From a virus, in the IMG/VR virus record IMGVR_UViG_3300007512_000213, positions 1-23,110 of that record: DNA of 23,110 nt, one strand, 5' to 3'. Position numbers and translations under genes: made by a program. The notes under the pieces are model-generated. The model was not told where the DNA came from, did not search any database, and saw nothing but the letters and a program-made list of their open reading frames with translations. Of the stretch, positions 6,451 to 14,315 are shown in pieces; position 1 is the first letter of the stretch, and each line of letters begins with the position of its first letter.

Positions 6451-6478
6451 ATTATACATAGTTTTTTTTCTCAATCAA
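6451..6478 (-). promoter_or_regulatory. Sigma70-like promoter of the replication genes
   Basis: Minus strand: perfect -10 box TATAAT (6451-6456) and -35 box TTGATT (6473-6478), 16 bp apart. The -35 box overlaps the stop codon of the last structural-type gene, and the -10 ends only 7 bases before the polymerase ATG. Transcription would start at or next to the ATG, and no ribosome site is seen, so the message may be leaderless. It marks the boundary between virion and replication genes. Confidence 0.6.
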
Positions 6479-7680
6479 GCAAAAAAGAATATTTCTTTGT
6501 CCTTCTCTGTGTATATCTTTGAATTTATTAATTTTAAGTCGATATAGTCCAAAGCTGTTTTCGAGCCTCCTAGGCTATAATAATTTTGTACGTTATAAAC
6601 CAAATCGCTATATCTATGTTCTTTATTGTTTTCAATGAGTCTGATTTTGAAATATAATTTTAAAAAGTACTCATTGCCGTATTTGTTTTCAAATGCCACA
6701 TAATTTGACAAGCTTTCAACTGGTAGTTCTTTTACCAAGTGAGTTTTATAATTTGAAAAAAGTGGGGAGCCATTTTTTATCGACTTAAGGCTTACCTTTA
6801 TTTTATTGTATGTCGAGTTAACTGAATAATAACTCGTGTAGAGCAAATACAAATATCTTTTAAAGTTGTTGAAGTCTATTTCTGAGGCTGTGTAGTAATA
6901 TTCATCGAAAAGATCATTGCCCTCTAAAGATATCCCATACTTTCCAGCGTATTTTATCATTGGGTTTGGCTGGCCCGGAGAGATTTCCTTACTCGTTAGG
7001 TCTGCCACTAATTGCCATGGAGCGTGTTTGTTTATTCTGAATCCAAAATTTCTACAAGGATTGATGAAGTTTAAATATTCAAATTTTTGCAAATATTCTT
7101 CCGCCTTTAATTCATTGTCTCCGTGGTCTTCTGCTATCAAATCTATGATAAGTCCTGATATTTTATTGGTGCAATTGCTTCCTAAGATATACTCGTTTTG
7201 TGTGATGGAGACATCTGGAGCGACTGTCCTCGCGTATCTAATGTATTCATTTACAAATCCTTCGAATGTCTTAATTTTCTTATCTGCAAGGTACGTGTTT
7301 AAAAAGGGATTGAATATGAAGTCTTCAAAGTATTTATCGTATTCCACTGGTAGAGACTTCCATGCTCTTTTTGGAGTAAAATCCTCAAGAAAATCAGATG
7401 GATAGACTTTCCTGTCTTTTGCCCTTCTGATAAAACTTTGAAGTTCTAAAAAGGCATCCGCAACAAAGTTTAAAGCTTTATGTTGGCCTCTGTCATCCAG
7501 ATTCGTTAAGAATTCTTCTTTAGGGTACACCGTAATCCCCTTTGAATCTATTTTGCCAAAATAAGGTCTCTTGTACCAGAGATCATAAAGTCTATTCTGG
7601 GGGACTACAGGGAAAATGTCATCGTATTCTTTTTTGCTTTTAAAGAAATCTGAAGCCTTCGACGAGTTGTTACTAAACAT
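6475..7680 (-). CDS. Unrecognised 401-aa protein, probably virion-related
   Basis: 401 aa, rich in Tyr, Phe, Asn and Lys, with no signal peptide, membrane helix or catalytic motif that I can identify. Notable segments are an N-terminal DLWYKRPYFGKID, a central NPCRNFGFRINKHAPWQLVADL (interrupted here only by memory of similar phage proteins, not by a search), and a C-terminal region with several tyrosine-rich strands (YLYLLYTSYYSV). It is the last gene before the replication promoter and directly follows the baseplate genes, which favours a structural or assembly role. The start ATG 7680 has AAGGAA about 13 bases upstream, a rather long spacing. Function unknown. Confidence 0.8.
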   Translation of the reverse strand: MFSNNSSKASDFFKSKKEYDDIFPVVPQNRLYDLWYKRPYFGKIDSKGITVYPKEEFLTNLDDRGQHKALNFVADAFLELQSFIRRAKDRKVYPSDFLEDFTPKRAWKSLPVEYDKYFEDFIFNPFLNTYLADKKIKTFEGFVNEYIRYARTVAPDVSITQNEYILGSNCTNKISGLIIDLIAEDHGDNELKAEEYLQKFEYLNFINPCRNFGFRINKHAPWQLVADLTSKEISPGQPNPMIKYAGKYGISLEGNDLFDEYYYTASEIDFNNFKRYLYLLYTSYYSVNSTYNKIKVSLKSIKNGSPLFSNYKTHLVKELPVESLSNYVAFENKYGNEYFLKLYFKIRLIENNKEHRYSDLVYNVQNYYSLGGSKTALDYIDLKLINSKIYTEKDKEIFFFA

Positions 7681-7703
7681 GTGATAAATAGATTCCTTTC
7701 ATG

Positions 7704-10205
7704 TTAATTATCTTTCAAAATATCCACAGGCATGACCGTTTTGCTAGTCACTGCAGTTGGCTCTTTCTTTGGTTTTTCCGGCTTTGATGTGGAAGATTTA
7801 GAAGTTTTGCTGTCTGGCTTCTTTTTGTCGCTGTCTTTCGGGGCTGCTCCTTTGTTGACTGTGCCCGAACTATTGCTCTTGACCTCTTCCATGAGAGCAG
7901 CCGATTGCGGTTTTGGTGGAGCGGCGCTCGATGCACTGTAGGTTTCCGTCTTCAGTTCTCCCGAATACAATAGGCTATAGTTTGTGGTCCATTCGTTGCC
8001 CGATATACTGTGCTCAAGGGAATGGATATAAAACAGCCCAGTAAAAAACAAATTATTGTTTTTTTGTTGGAAGAAGCCACCGTCCACAAATCGCGAATCA
8101 ATGTAAACCTTGTCGTTCAAGTTTAAAAACGGATTACCCCTTAAGCTCAATTGGGCTCGCATCTTGCTAGTTATCAAAACGGAGTCGCCATCGATGTCTC
8201 CAACTGAGTCTTCGTCACCTTTATTCGCGTTATATTGTTGTGACAGTGCCAGTGCTGCGAGACCTTTCAAGTGAATAGGTTGATAAGAAATTGATTTTAA
8301 CGGGCCTTTATCTGGACCACCTAAAAATATAGTTGGAATATTTAACTTTTTCCGCCTTTTCTTATTAACTTTTTTATCATACAAAATGTTCTTTAGAAGT
8401 ACGAAGTCCTTAATTTTTGTGGTCCCTTCATCTCCCATGTGGTCGGCAAAGTTCTTAATTGTTTTAGTTTCTTTGTCAATGGTTTTTTCATCAAGTGTAT
8501 ATACTTGACTACCAGCATAAAATTGTAAATCTTTACCAGTTTTCTCTTTCTCTCCGCCAAGTATTTTTAGATCAAAGAACCTTTTCATGAAATCAGAGAG
8601 AAACCCTCTCAAACTTAAGAACTTGAGATCCCGTTCAAGCATCATCTTATTCAGTTCAAACAAAAACATATCCATAGAAATAGGAGTGTTCGCTATGCTG
8701 TAGATTTTTTTGCTTTTTTTGTTTTGGATGTATACTGTGGGGCCCAAAAGTATATTAAAGGCGTCATCGCCCATTTCATCTAAATCTTGGCCTAGGCCGG
8801 TGCCGCTTTGATTATTCAATATAACATTCAAAAGATCTCCAAAATAGAAAAATTTTATTTTTTCAAAACTTGAATCGGAGTCGGTTTTATCGCCACTGAA
8901 CTTCCTTATTCTAAAATTTCCTCCAGAGAACACAACCGCATTTGGCGGAGTTTTGTCTAGGACATCTTTTGGTGCCAATTTAACTTTTTTATTTTCATCA
9001 GGCACAATTCTTAGAGTAGAAACGTCTACTGGTTCTCCTTGGGCAATTTTCTTAATATATTTTTTATATTGTTCGTTGTCCATTTCTAGATAATAAATTT
9101 TTCCAAGCTCATATAGTGCCGATATATAAGAGAAAACCGGAGGTATCGATTTTGCTTGTTTGGCAAGCTGAGCTTTTCTTTGCAACTCTTTAATCTCTTT
9201 TTCAAGCTTTTTAATAGTCCCTCCCGACTTTTTAAGGTCAGGCTTCTGGTCGTCGGAAAGAGCTTCAGTTGCTGCTATCTGTTTGTCAAACTCATTCTGT
9301 CTTATTAACTTGTCTAGATTTCCACGTTTTTTCTCTAGCTCTGAGGAGGAATATTCTTCTTCCTTGTCCATGACAAGCATATTCGTGCCTTTTCGAATGT
9401 TTTTATAATACTTTGGATCCAACAAGTTCAAAGATTGCCCCACAGTTTCAGAAAACCCTTCCAGTGTTGTGGTTAATTGGGCGCTGCCGTTTTCGTTGTA
9501 TGTGATGTTCGTTTTCGCGCCATTGGGAAACAAATTTAAAATTAATTTCTTCTTTGCCATTTGTTCAAGATCTAAATTTAAATTCTCTGGTATTCCGTAC
9601 CCAATTTCTATGACTATTCTGTAATTGGCTTTTGCAGGGCTGGCAAACAAATCCTTATATTTAATATTTCCTTCGTCGTCAAGGTTCTTAAACAGCATCT
9701 TGACATCTTGGAAATCCATTGATAGGTTAACAACAACATTTGACAATGTTGCCGGGGTGGCCCCTTTCCCACCCAAGCCTTTAAATGACAAATTTAAATC
9801 CTTCAGGCCGACCAATGGTCCCATAAACCTATCCGCCATAAAAGGAGTCTGGCCTCCAATATATTCTATTGGGTTCTCAAAGCTCTTGTAATCCATGCGG
9901 TTTTCAAAAGGAAACTCAATTCTTTTTTTAACATTTTTCCTTTGAAAGACTTTAAAAATTTTGATTGAGGGGGTCAATATACTTAGCTGCAGCGGATTAG
10001 CGCTGAAGAACTTTAAAACTTCTGGGGTTGTTGATTGTGCTGGCTCAAGATATGGGTTTTCGTCTAAATAATAAATGTACTTGTTGTCGGGCCTTTTATC
10101 GTTATAAAATTCATAAAGCTCTCCGTAGTAACCCAAAAGCTTTTGCTGATTCTTAACTTGGCTACCTAAAGAAACAATATAATCGGATATGGAAGGTAAG
10201 CTCAT
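7704..10205 (-). CDS. Large baseplate protein, hub-like
   Basis: 833 aa. The N-terminal half contains beta-rich stretches typical of virion proteins. Around residues 280-350 there is a charged, Lys/Glu-rich coiled-coil segment. The region at 722-749 ends with LEHSISGNEWTTNYSLLYSG, a pattern (H-x-I-S-G-x-x-W-T-T) seen in hub proteins of the gpD/gp27-like type where a beta domain closes. The last 80 residues are a low-complexity S, K, P and T-rich tail that ends in V-M-P-V-D-I-L, a motif shared with the tape measure. It lies directly after the gp53/LysM-like gene: its ATG abuts that gene's TAA, and AAGGAG lies within the last codons. No lysozyme domain is visible. Structural role is likely; the precise hub assignment is inference. 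Confidence 0.65.
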   Translation of the reverse strand: MSLPSISDYIVSLGSQVKNQQKLLGYYGELYEFYNDKRPDNKYIYYLDENPYLEPAQSTTPEVLKFFSANPLQLSILTPSIKIFKVFQRKNVKKRIEFPFENRMDYKSFENPIEYIGGQTPFMADRFMGPLVGLKDLNLSFKGLGGKGATPATLSNVVVNLSMDFQDVKMLFKNLDDEGNIKYKDLFASPAKANYRIVIEIGYGIPENLNLDLEQMAKKKLILNLFPNGAKTNITYNENGSAQLTTTLEGFSETVGQSLNLLDPKYYKNIRKGTNMLVMDKEEEYSSSELEKKRGNLDKLIRQNEFDKQIAATEALSDDQKPDLKKSGGTIKKLEKEIKELQRKAQLAKQAKSIPPVFSYISALYELGKIYYLEMDNEQYKKYIKKIAQGEPVDVSTLRIVPDENKKVKLAPKDVLDKTPPNAVVFSGGNFRIRKFSGDKTDSDSSFEKIKFFYFGDLLNVILNNQSGTGLGQDLDEMGDDAFNILLGPTVYIQNKKSKKIYSIANTPISMDMFLFELNKMMLERDLKFLSLRGFLSDFMKRFFDLKILGGEKEKTGKDLQFYAGSQVYTLDEKTIDKETKTIKNFADHMGDEGTTKIKDFVLLKNILYDKKVNKKRRKKLNIPTIFLGGPDKGPLKSISYQPIHLKGLAALALSQQYNANKGDEDSVGDIDGDSVLITSKMRAQLSLRGNPFLNLNDKVYIDSRFVDGGFFQQKNNNLFFTGLFYIHSLEHSISGNEWTTNYSLLYSGELKTETYSASSAAPPKPQSAALMEEVKSNSSGTVNKGAAPKDSDKKKPDSKTSKSSTSKPEKPKKEPTAVTSKTVMPVDILKDN

Positions 10206-10547
10206 TTATTCTCCTTCAAAGATCTCCAAAATCCTAGTTAAAGGAGTTGGTATATATATAGTATCTCCTAGCTTTACTAGATTTTCCATTGGCTTTTGAT
10301 TAAACTGTGCGATGACCCACCAGTAAGCGGGATCTCCATAATATTTTTGGGAATATTTGTAGAAGCGATCCCCAACTTTATAAGTTTCAATATTTATAAT
10401 TACCCCATCCAAATCTTCCGGCTTTGGATAGTGCATTGTCGGGGTAGAAAAGTGTTTTATAAAATTAACTTTTCTTTTTTTAAGTTGATCAATATACCTG
10501 TCGTCTTGGTTGATAAAAATAATTCTGTCTTTAAATCGCGATATCAT
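10206..10547 (-). CDS. Baseplate protein with gp53/LysM-like domain
   Basis: 113 aa. The C-terminal half shows a LysM-like arrangement: Y-K-V-G-D-R-F-Y-K-Y-S near residue 54-64, then Y-Y-G-D-P-A-Y-W-W-V-I, then N-L-V-K-L-G-D-T-I-Y-I-P near 88-99. The YGDP-x-YWW-I signature is typical of T4 gp53-like baseplate wedge proteins and of small LysM tail proteins (P2 gpX-like), which join tail or baseplate parts rather than cut peptidoglycan. The start ATG overlaps the stop of the preceding gene by one base (TAATG), with AAAGGA upstream. Wedge (gp53) is favoured over gpX because the neighbours are T4-like. Confidence 0.75.
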   Translation of the reverse strand: MISRFKDRIIFINQDDRYIDQLKKRKVNFIKHFSTPTMHYPKPEDLDGVIINIETYKVGDRFYKYSQKYYGDPAYWWVIAQFNQKPMENLVKLGDTIYIPTPLTRILEIFEGE

Positions 10548-11416
10548 TACAATAATCCTTTCTTAAATGGATTTGAGTTTTTCTTTATACTTAATGAGCC
10601 GCCGCCAGATTGTAAAGATTTCCCAACCAAAGCGGTAACGCCGACTGCTGCAGCTGCACCCAAAAGTTCACCCACAATATTTCCGCCGCCGAAGCCGGGG
10701 CCATCGGCAGTTTGGTCAATGACAATACCTGTATTATTGGGCCAATTTGTACGGCCGTCTTCGGCAAACTTTCCATCATACCAACCAACTGTATGTTCGT
10801 GTAGCACATCGAAATTAATGCTTACGTCATAAGAAACTGGAAGCACAGTGTCATTCACGCCATAGGTTAAATTTTCTCCCAGTCCTCCGCGCTCTCTCAT
10901 TGATACATCCAAGCTAGTTATATAACCCGGCAGACCCTTTCTTTGGCCGCCCTTGAAATCTCCAATGATATCTCCATACAGGATTCTAAAATAAGGTGGC
11001 GTTTTCAAAACACTAGTACTTTGTTTTGCAGTAGTCATATATGCAGGGTATACAAGCTGTTGCAAAAGGTTGGCTGTCATTGCATTACTAGAAACAGCTT
11101 CGGCGCCATTCAAAATAAAACTCTTGACCATTTTAAAAGTTATGCGCAGTGATCTACTTGTTCCGGAGTATGATGGAATATTATCTGCACGGCCATAGTA
11201 ATTTCCGCCGCCGCCCATCTGAATGCGAACATTGTTATCAACTGATAAATCAACCGGCTCAATTATAACAGCAATGCTTTCACCGTTTATTGTTGTGTGA
11301 AGGGGCTCAATTTCTAGGAGTTCGACATCTTCATCAACCATTCCTTTGACAGTCCCGCCGTTAAAAAGTGCTGAAACATCTTTTACTGTCTGAATTATTT
11401 TTCCAAAATCTGCCAA
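10547..11416 (-). CDS. Baseplate tail-tube initiator-like protein (gp54/gp48 type)
   Basis: 289 aa. The middle contains SGTSRSLRITFKMV, then NLLQQLVYPAY, then KTPPYFRILYGD and GLPGYITSLDVSM. This sequence of features (a tube-like strand, an L-x-x-L-x-YP segment, PP-x-x-x-x-x-x-G, then G-x-I-x-x-x-x-V) is the pattern of tube-initiator proteins on which the tail tube polymerises. The C-terminal 50 residues are glycine-rich with one hydrophobic stretch (GAAAAVGVTALVG). The start codon is TTG at 11416, chosen because AGGAGA lies eight bases upstream and the reading frame opens there. It sits between the tape measure and the gp53-like gene, where T4-like phages keep such proteins. Whether it is gp48 or gp54 cannot be decided. 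Confidence 0.6.
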   Translation of the reverse strand: MADFGKIIQTVKDVSALFNGGTVKGMVDEDVELLEIEPLHTTINGESIAVIIEPVDLSVDNNVRIQMGGGGNYYGRADNIPSYSGTSRSLRITFKMVKSFILNGAEAVSSNAMTANLLQQLVYPAYMTTAKQSTSVLKTPPYFRILYGDIIGDFKGGQRKGLPGYITSLDVSMRERGGLGENLTYGVNDTVLPVSYDVSINFDVLHEHTVGWYDGKFAEDGRTNWPNNTGIVIDQTADGPGFGGGNIVGELLGAAAAVGVTALVGKSLQSGGGSLSIKKNSNPFKKGLL

Positions 11417-11424
11417 CTGCTTAA

Positions 11425-11430
11425 TCTCCT
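11425..11430 (-). promoter_or_regulatory. Ribosome binding site selecting a TTG start
   Basis: AGGAGA on the minus strand lies 8 bases before TTG 11416. No ATG or GTG lies at a suitable distance, so this site fixes the unusual TTG as the start of the tube-initiator-like gene. Confidence 0.6.
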
Positions 11431-11435
11431 ATTTA

Positions 11436-13280
11436 TTATAATTTATTCGTTTGTCCCTTGTTTACTGCTTCGGTTAATATATTTACTGGGAGCACTTGCG
11501 TGGTTGTAACGGTAATGTCTCCATTCGGCATTACTTGGGTACGTTGATTGTTATTTTGTGCTGCTGGTGGTGTAGTATTATTAGTATTATTTTCCGGTAT
11601 CCAAGTGCTGCCTCCCGCTTTTTCAGGATCTTTTTTCTCTGTATCAAGAATGCCCTTATAAAGTCCAAATCCTTCTACAAGTTTTTTTAGCATATCATCC
11701 GATCTCTTTACAACACCTTCAACGGCATCCATATTGGTTTTAAAGACATCTGTTCGGCCAAAAAGAAGTGTACCAAAGAACCCGCCTCCGGCGGCTCCTC
11801 CTTCCGGGCCAGACATTGCTTCTACACTGGTTTTTACACCGGCCATAACAGCAGAAAGGTCACCAATAGCTTTTCCAAAGTTGCCAATATTTGTTCGCAT
11901 CACCTCTGTGTTCTGATTTACTAATTCGGTAAATTTATTAAAATTACCTTTAGCATTAACGACTTCGTTGGCAAGCGTAGTCATAACTGATTTCTTTTTC
12001 TCTTCGGCTGAAATCATATCTGCTGCGGCCTTTGCGGCCTCCTCGGAGGTTGTTTTGGCTTTGCCTGCTCTGGCTTCAAAAAGTTCTTCAACATCTGTTG
12101 TGTTTCTTAGAAGTTTGTTCATTTCTTCTGAGGTTACTCCGGCCGCTTGAGCCAATGCTTGAACTTGATAAACCCTTTCCATGCCGCCTTCAGCAAGCTC
12201 AAAACGACCCTCTTCAATGGCGCCTCTAATATCACCTAATACTGCTTGTACCCTTTCAGCCGGTTCGGCGGCGAGCATTTCGCCAACTGAGACTGTGGTG
12301 CCTTTCAGTACGGCAGACAGGTTTCCTACAACATCTGCGGCGCCTTCTAAAGTATTAAACTGTTCAGACATTTTCATAAAAGATCCAATCTCTACTCCTG
12401 TTTGTGTAGCAACATTGGTCAACTTATCAAAGTTGTTTATGAGAGGACCTAGGCCCATTATTGCCAGTTCCGGAAACGACTGTGTTAATTCTTTTATGGT
12501 TGAGCCTAACGGTGTCTTGTATGCCTTTGACAGAGCCAAAGTTTTGCCCATTAACTTTTCAAGCTCCGCTGCATTTACTTGGCCTGATTTTGTAAAAAGA
12601 CCCAAGCTGCTCCTCGCTGTTTCGATGGCCGAGGCGAACTCTTCTGGTGCAACGCCCATTGCTTCATATTGTGCGGCCATGGCCGCTAACTGAACTACAT
12701 TTTTTTTGCCCTGTTCTCCATTCTTCATCAATTCGGTACGCACTGCAGGAGAAGCATTCTTCAATTTTTGCATGGCAATGATAACTTTATCAGAGGAAAC
12801 ATTTAATTTGTTGAGCGCTTGTTCCGAACCTTTTATTCCTTCAGTAACGCTGTCAAAATTAAAATCCGTAGCTAAGAATTCTTTCCTAAAGTTGGCAAAT
12901 GCAGTGGAAAGTGCATTCAGAGCAGGGCTTTGGTCGGCAAGCTCTCCGGCATAACCTATTCCGGCTTTGACGGTACCTGCGGCGGTGCCTCCGCCGGGGA
13001 TTCCGCCCGGTGCCATCATTTTCATTGTGGCACCTGCAGCAATACCTTTTACCAACGCATTAATTGACGCCTCAGACAAACTAACTTCGCCCAATTTACC
13101 AGTTCTTGTATCTTGCATGATGTTTGGCATTGCTCCGCCGGGGTCGGTGGGCAACGTAGTTGTTCCCGGGGCGGCACCAGTAAGGTCTTCGGCCGCTTTT
13201 GCCATCCTGTTTGCTGCTTTGGTCTGCTCTTTCACGGACTCGTGGAGTTTATTGAGTACCGGCTTTAGTTCATCAGTCAT
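11436..13280 (-). CDS. Tail tape measure protein
   Basis: 614 aa, almost wholly helical with many Ala, Glu, Lys and Met residues, and little Cys or Trp, as expected for a tape measure. The N-terminal third includes a Gly/Pro-rich segment (about 35-55 and 85-100); the middle has long amphipathic helices (ATQTGVEIGSFMKMSEQF; EEAAKAAADMISAEEKKK). The C-terminus is polar, with runs of Asn and Thr, and ends with V-L-P-V-N-I-L before the last 12 residues. The length is close to T4 gp29 (590 aa). At about 0.15 nm per residue it predicts a tail near 90-100 nm. The gene follows the gp26-like/frameshift pair directly, as tape measure genes follow tail assembly chaperones. AGAGG precedes ATG 13280. Confidence 0.8.
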   Translation of the reverse strand: MTDELKPVLNKLHESVKEQTKAANRMAKAAEDLTGAAPGTTTLPTDPGGAMPNIMQDTRTGKLGEVSLSEASINALVKGIAAGATMKMMAPGGIPGGGTAAGTVKAGIGYAGELADQSPALNALSTAFANFRKEFLATDFNFDSVTEGIKGSEQALNKLNVSSDKVIIAMQKLKNASPAVRTELMKNGEQGKKNVVQLAAMAAQYEAMGVAPEEFASAIETARSSLGLFTKSGQVNAAELEKLMGKTLALSKAYKTPLGSTIKELTQSFPELAIMGLGPLINNFDKLTNVATQTGVEIGSFMKMSEQFNTLEGAADVVGNLSAVLKGTTVSVGEMLAAEPAERVQAVLGDIRGAIEEGRFELAEGGMERVYQVQALAQAAGVTSEEMNKLLRNTTDVEELFEARAGKAKTTSEEAAKAAADMISAEEKKKSVMTTLANEVVNAKGNFNKFTELVNQNTEVMRTNIGNFGKAIGDLSAVMAGVKTSVEAMSGPEGGAAGGGFFGTLLFGRTDVFKTNMDAVEGVVKRSDDMLKKLVEGFGLYKGILDTEKKDPEKAGGSTWIPENNTNNTTPPAAQNNNQRTQVMPNGDITVTTTQVLPVNILTEAVNKGQTNKL

Positions 13281-13310
13281 TTATCAAATTACCTCTTGAT
13301 ATTAAATAGT

Positions 13311-13547
13311 TTAGCGTTGTTTATTTTCTAATGCTTTTTGTTGTCGCTCTTTTTGCTCAATGAATTCTTCAATAAACCATGAACGTAAAGCAACGGGTAG
13401 GTTATAAAGTTCTAAAAAGGACCAATTTGAATTGTCTTTAAACATGAGGAAAATCTTATATACCTGCCGCATATAATCATGACTGAGGCCAAAAAAACTG
13501 TGCCGTAATCGGCACTTCTCTCCTTTCTGTATGTGAACAAGACTCAC
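13311..13547 (-). CDS. Small ORF overlapping the gp26-like gene, probable frameshift extension
   Basis: 78 codons counted from GTG 13547, the last 71 bases of the gp26-like gene being shared in another frame. The first 16 residues look like an out-of-frame shadow, whereas from residue 18 (FFGLSHDYM) onward it looks like real protein: hydrophobic helix VYKIFLMF, then NWSFLELYNLPVALRSWF, then a charged tail. No ribosome site lies in front of the GTG, and the only strong one (AAAGGAG) is 47 bases before the first ATG. With a +1 or -2 shift on the T7 run at 13491-13497, residues 20-78 would be joined to residue 267 of the upstream protein, giving about 326 aa. Proteins with the pattern W-S-F-x-E-x-Y-NLP-x-x-x-R-x-WF accompany tape measure genes in myoviruses and may be assembly chaperones. 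As a stand-alone gene it is doubtful. Confidence 0.6.
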   Translation of the reverse strand: MSLVHIQKGEKCRLRHSFFGLSHDYMRQVYKIFLMFKDNSNWSFLELYNLPVALRSWFIEEFIEQKERQQKALENKQR

Positions 13548-14292
13548 ACTCGACTTCTAGAAAGAAATCAACATCAGGCTTTGTATCAACATAACAGTTC
13601 TTAATATGTTTAGCGTCTGCAGCTGGCATATTTTCAATAAATTCGTTAATACTGCTATCTGTAGTTTTTACTCCATTTATAGAGGTTATAATAAATTTAA
13701 GAAAAGTTGTTAGCGCGTTGTCGCCGTATCCCAACTTTGACCTTTTCTCGACTTCTTTTTGTAGCAGTTCTTCTTCATGAGCTGTTAAATATCTAAAAGT
13801 GACAGGGTATTTTGTTTTGGGTAATTCTACAACGGGCTCGCCATCTGTGTTTATTTCTTTGTTTTTTATATTTTCGAGATTAAATTCAGCATTTGTAAAA
13901 TGACCACAACCAGTGCACTGGGACGTTGCTTTATAATCTGCACCGTAGCCATTGATTCTCGCATTCAAAAGAATTGCATTTCTGTCTCCGCCGAACAAAG
14001 TTTTGGCATTAATGCTCTTATCAATCAATAGACTCTGAATGAGATGATCTAAAACAATGCCCTTTTCTACCAAACTAGCGGAAGTTAAAATATCTTCTTC
14101 TTTCGCTGTCATGTGTTTTATTTCAACATATTCCTTATTATATAAAGGATGATCCGAGGGGTAAAAGCGGCCTTTGCTTGGCAGATCAACAATCTCTGTT
14201 GGTATTACATAATTTAATACGCCGGCACTGCTTTGTGGTATCACCGGAGCAGGAGGAGCAGGACTCCCAATCCTTTCATCGTTTTGTCTCAT
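13477..14292 (-). CDS. gp26-like baseplate hub/assembly protein with zinc ribbon
   Basis: 271 aa. After a Pro-rich N-terminus (residues 11-21) the T4 baseplate-family pattern is clear: DLPSKGRFYP (36-45), VEIKHMTAKEEDILT (56-70), LFGGDRNAILLNARINGYG (99-117). Four cysteines, C126-x2-C129 and C249-x2-C252, form a probable zinc ribbon. The family (gp26-type) is required for tail hub assembly and is not a main structural component. The start has AGAGG six bases before ATG 14292. The 3' end carries a TTTTTTT run within the codons for Phe266-Phe267 and stops four residues later (W-P-Q-S), while a second frame runs on for 59 codons. A frameshifted longer product is likely. Confidence 0.8.
   Translation of the reverse strand: MRQNDERIGSPAPPAPVIPQSSAGVLNYVIPTEIVDLPSKGRFYPSDHPLYNKEYVEIKHMTAKEEDILTSASLVEKGIVLDHLIQSLLIDKSINAKTLFGGDRNAILLNARINGYGADYKATSQCTGCGHFTNAEFNLENIKNKEINTDGEPVVELPKTKYPVTFRYLTAHEEELLQKEVEKRSKLGYGDNALTTFLKFIITSINGVKTTDSSINEFIENMPAADAKHIKNCYVDTKPDVDFFLEVECESCSHTERREVPITAQFFWPQS
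13491..13497 (-). promoter_or_regulatory. Candidate ribosomal frameshift site, T7 run
   Basis: Minus strand zero-frame codons read CAG TTT TTT TGG. The downstream frame reads AGT TTT TTT GGC, which is +1 (or -2) relative to the first. Slipping on seven T keeps all pairing to tRNA-Phe, and the zero frame stops only four codons later (TGG CCT CAG TCA, then TGA). A strong internal ribosome-like site AAAGGAG lies about 23 bases upstream of the run, which can stimulate shifting. Confidence 0.5.
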
Positions 14293-14315
14293 ATTTACCT
14301 CTTTTTTTATTTATT

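Noticed and set aside
6917-7405. Plus-strand ORF of 162 codons
   Set aside because: Fully inside the 401-aa minus-strand gene; no ribosome site and no family pattern.
10296-10832. Plus-strand ORF of 178 codons
   Set aside because: It lies opposite the gp53-like and tube-initiator genes, which have recognisable family patterns, ribosome sites and correct spacing. The plus-strand product is Pro/Ser-rich with no domain.
12181-12693. Plus-strand ORF of 170 codons opposite the tape measure gene, with others at 12706-12954 and 12967-13299
   Set aside because: These are mirror frames of an Ala-rich helical gene with few stop codons in the complement. They have no ribosome sites or recognisable protein features.
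13311-13547. GTG 13547 as an independent start for the small ORF
   Set aside because: There is no ribosome site in front of it and the first 16 residues look like a shadow of the zinc-ribbon segment of the gp26-like gene. A frameshift product is the better reading.
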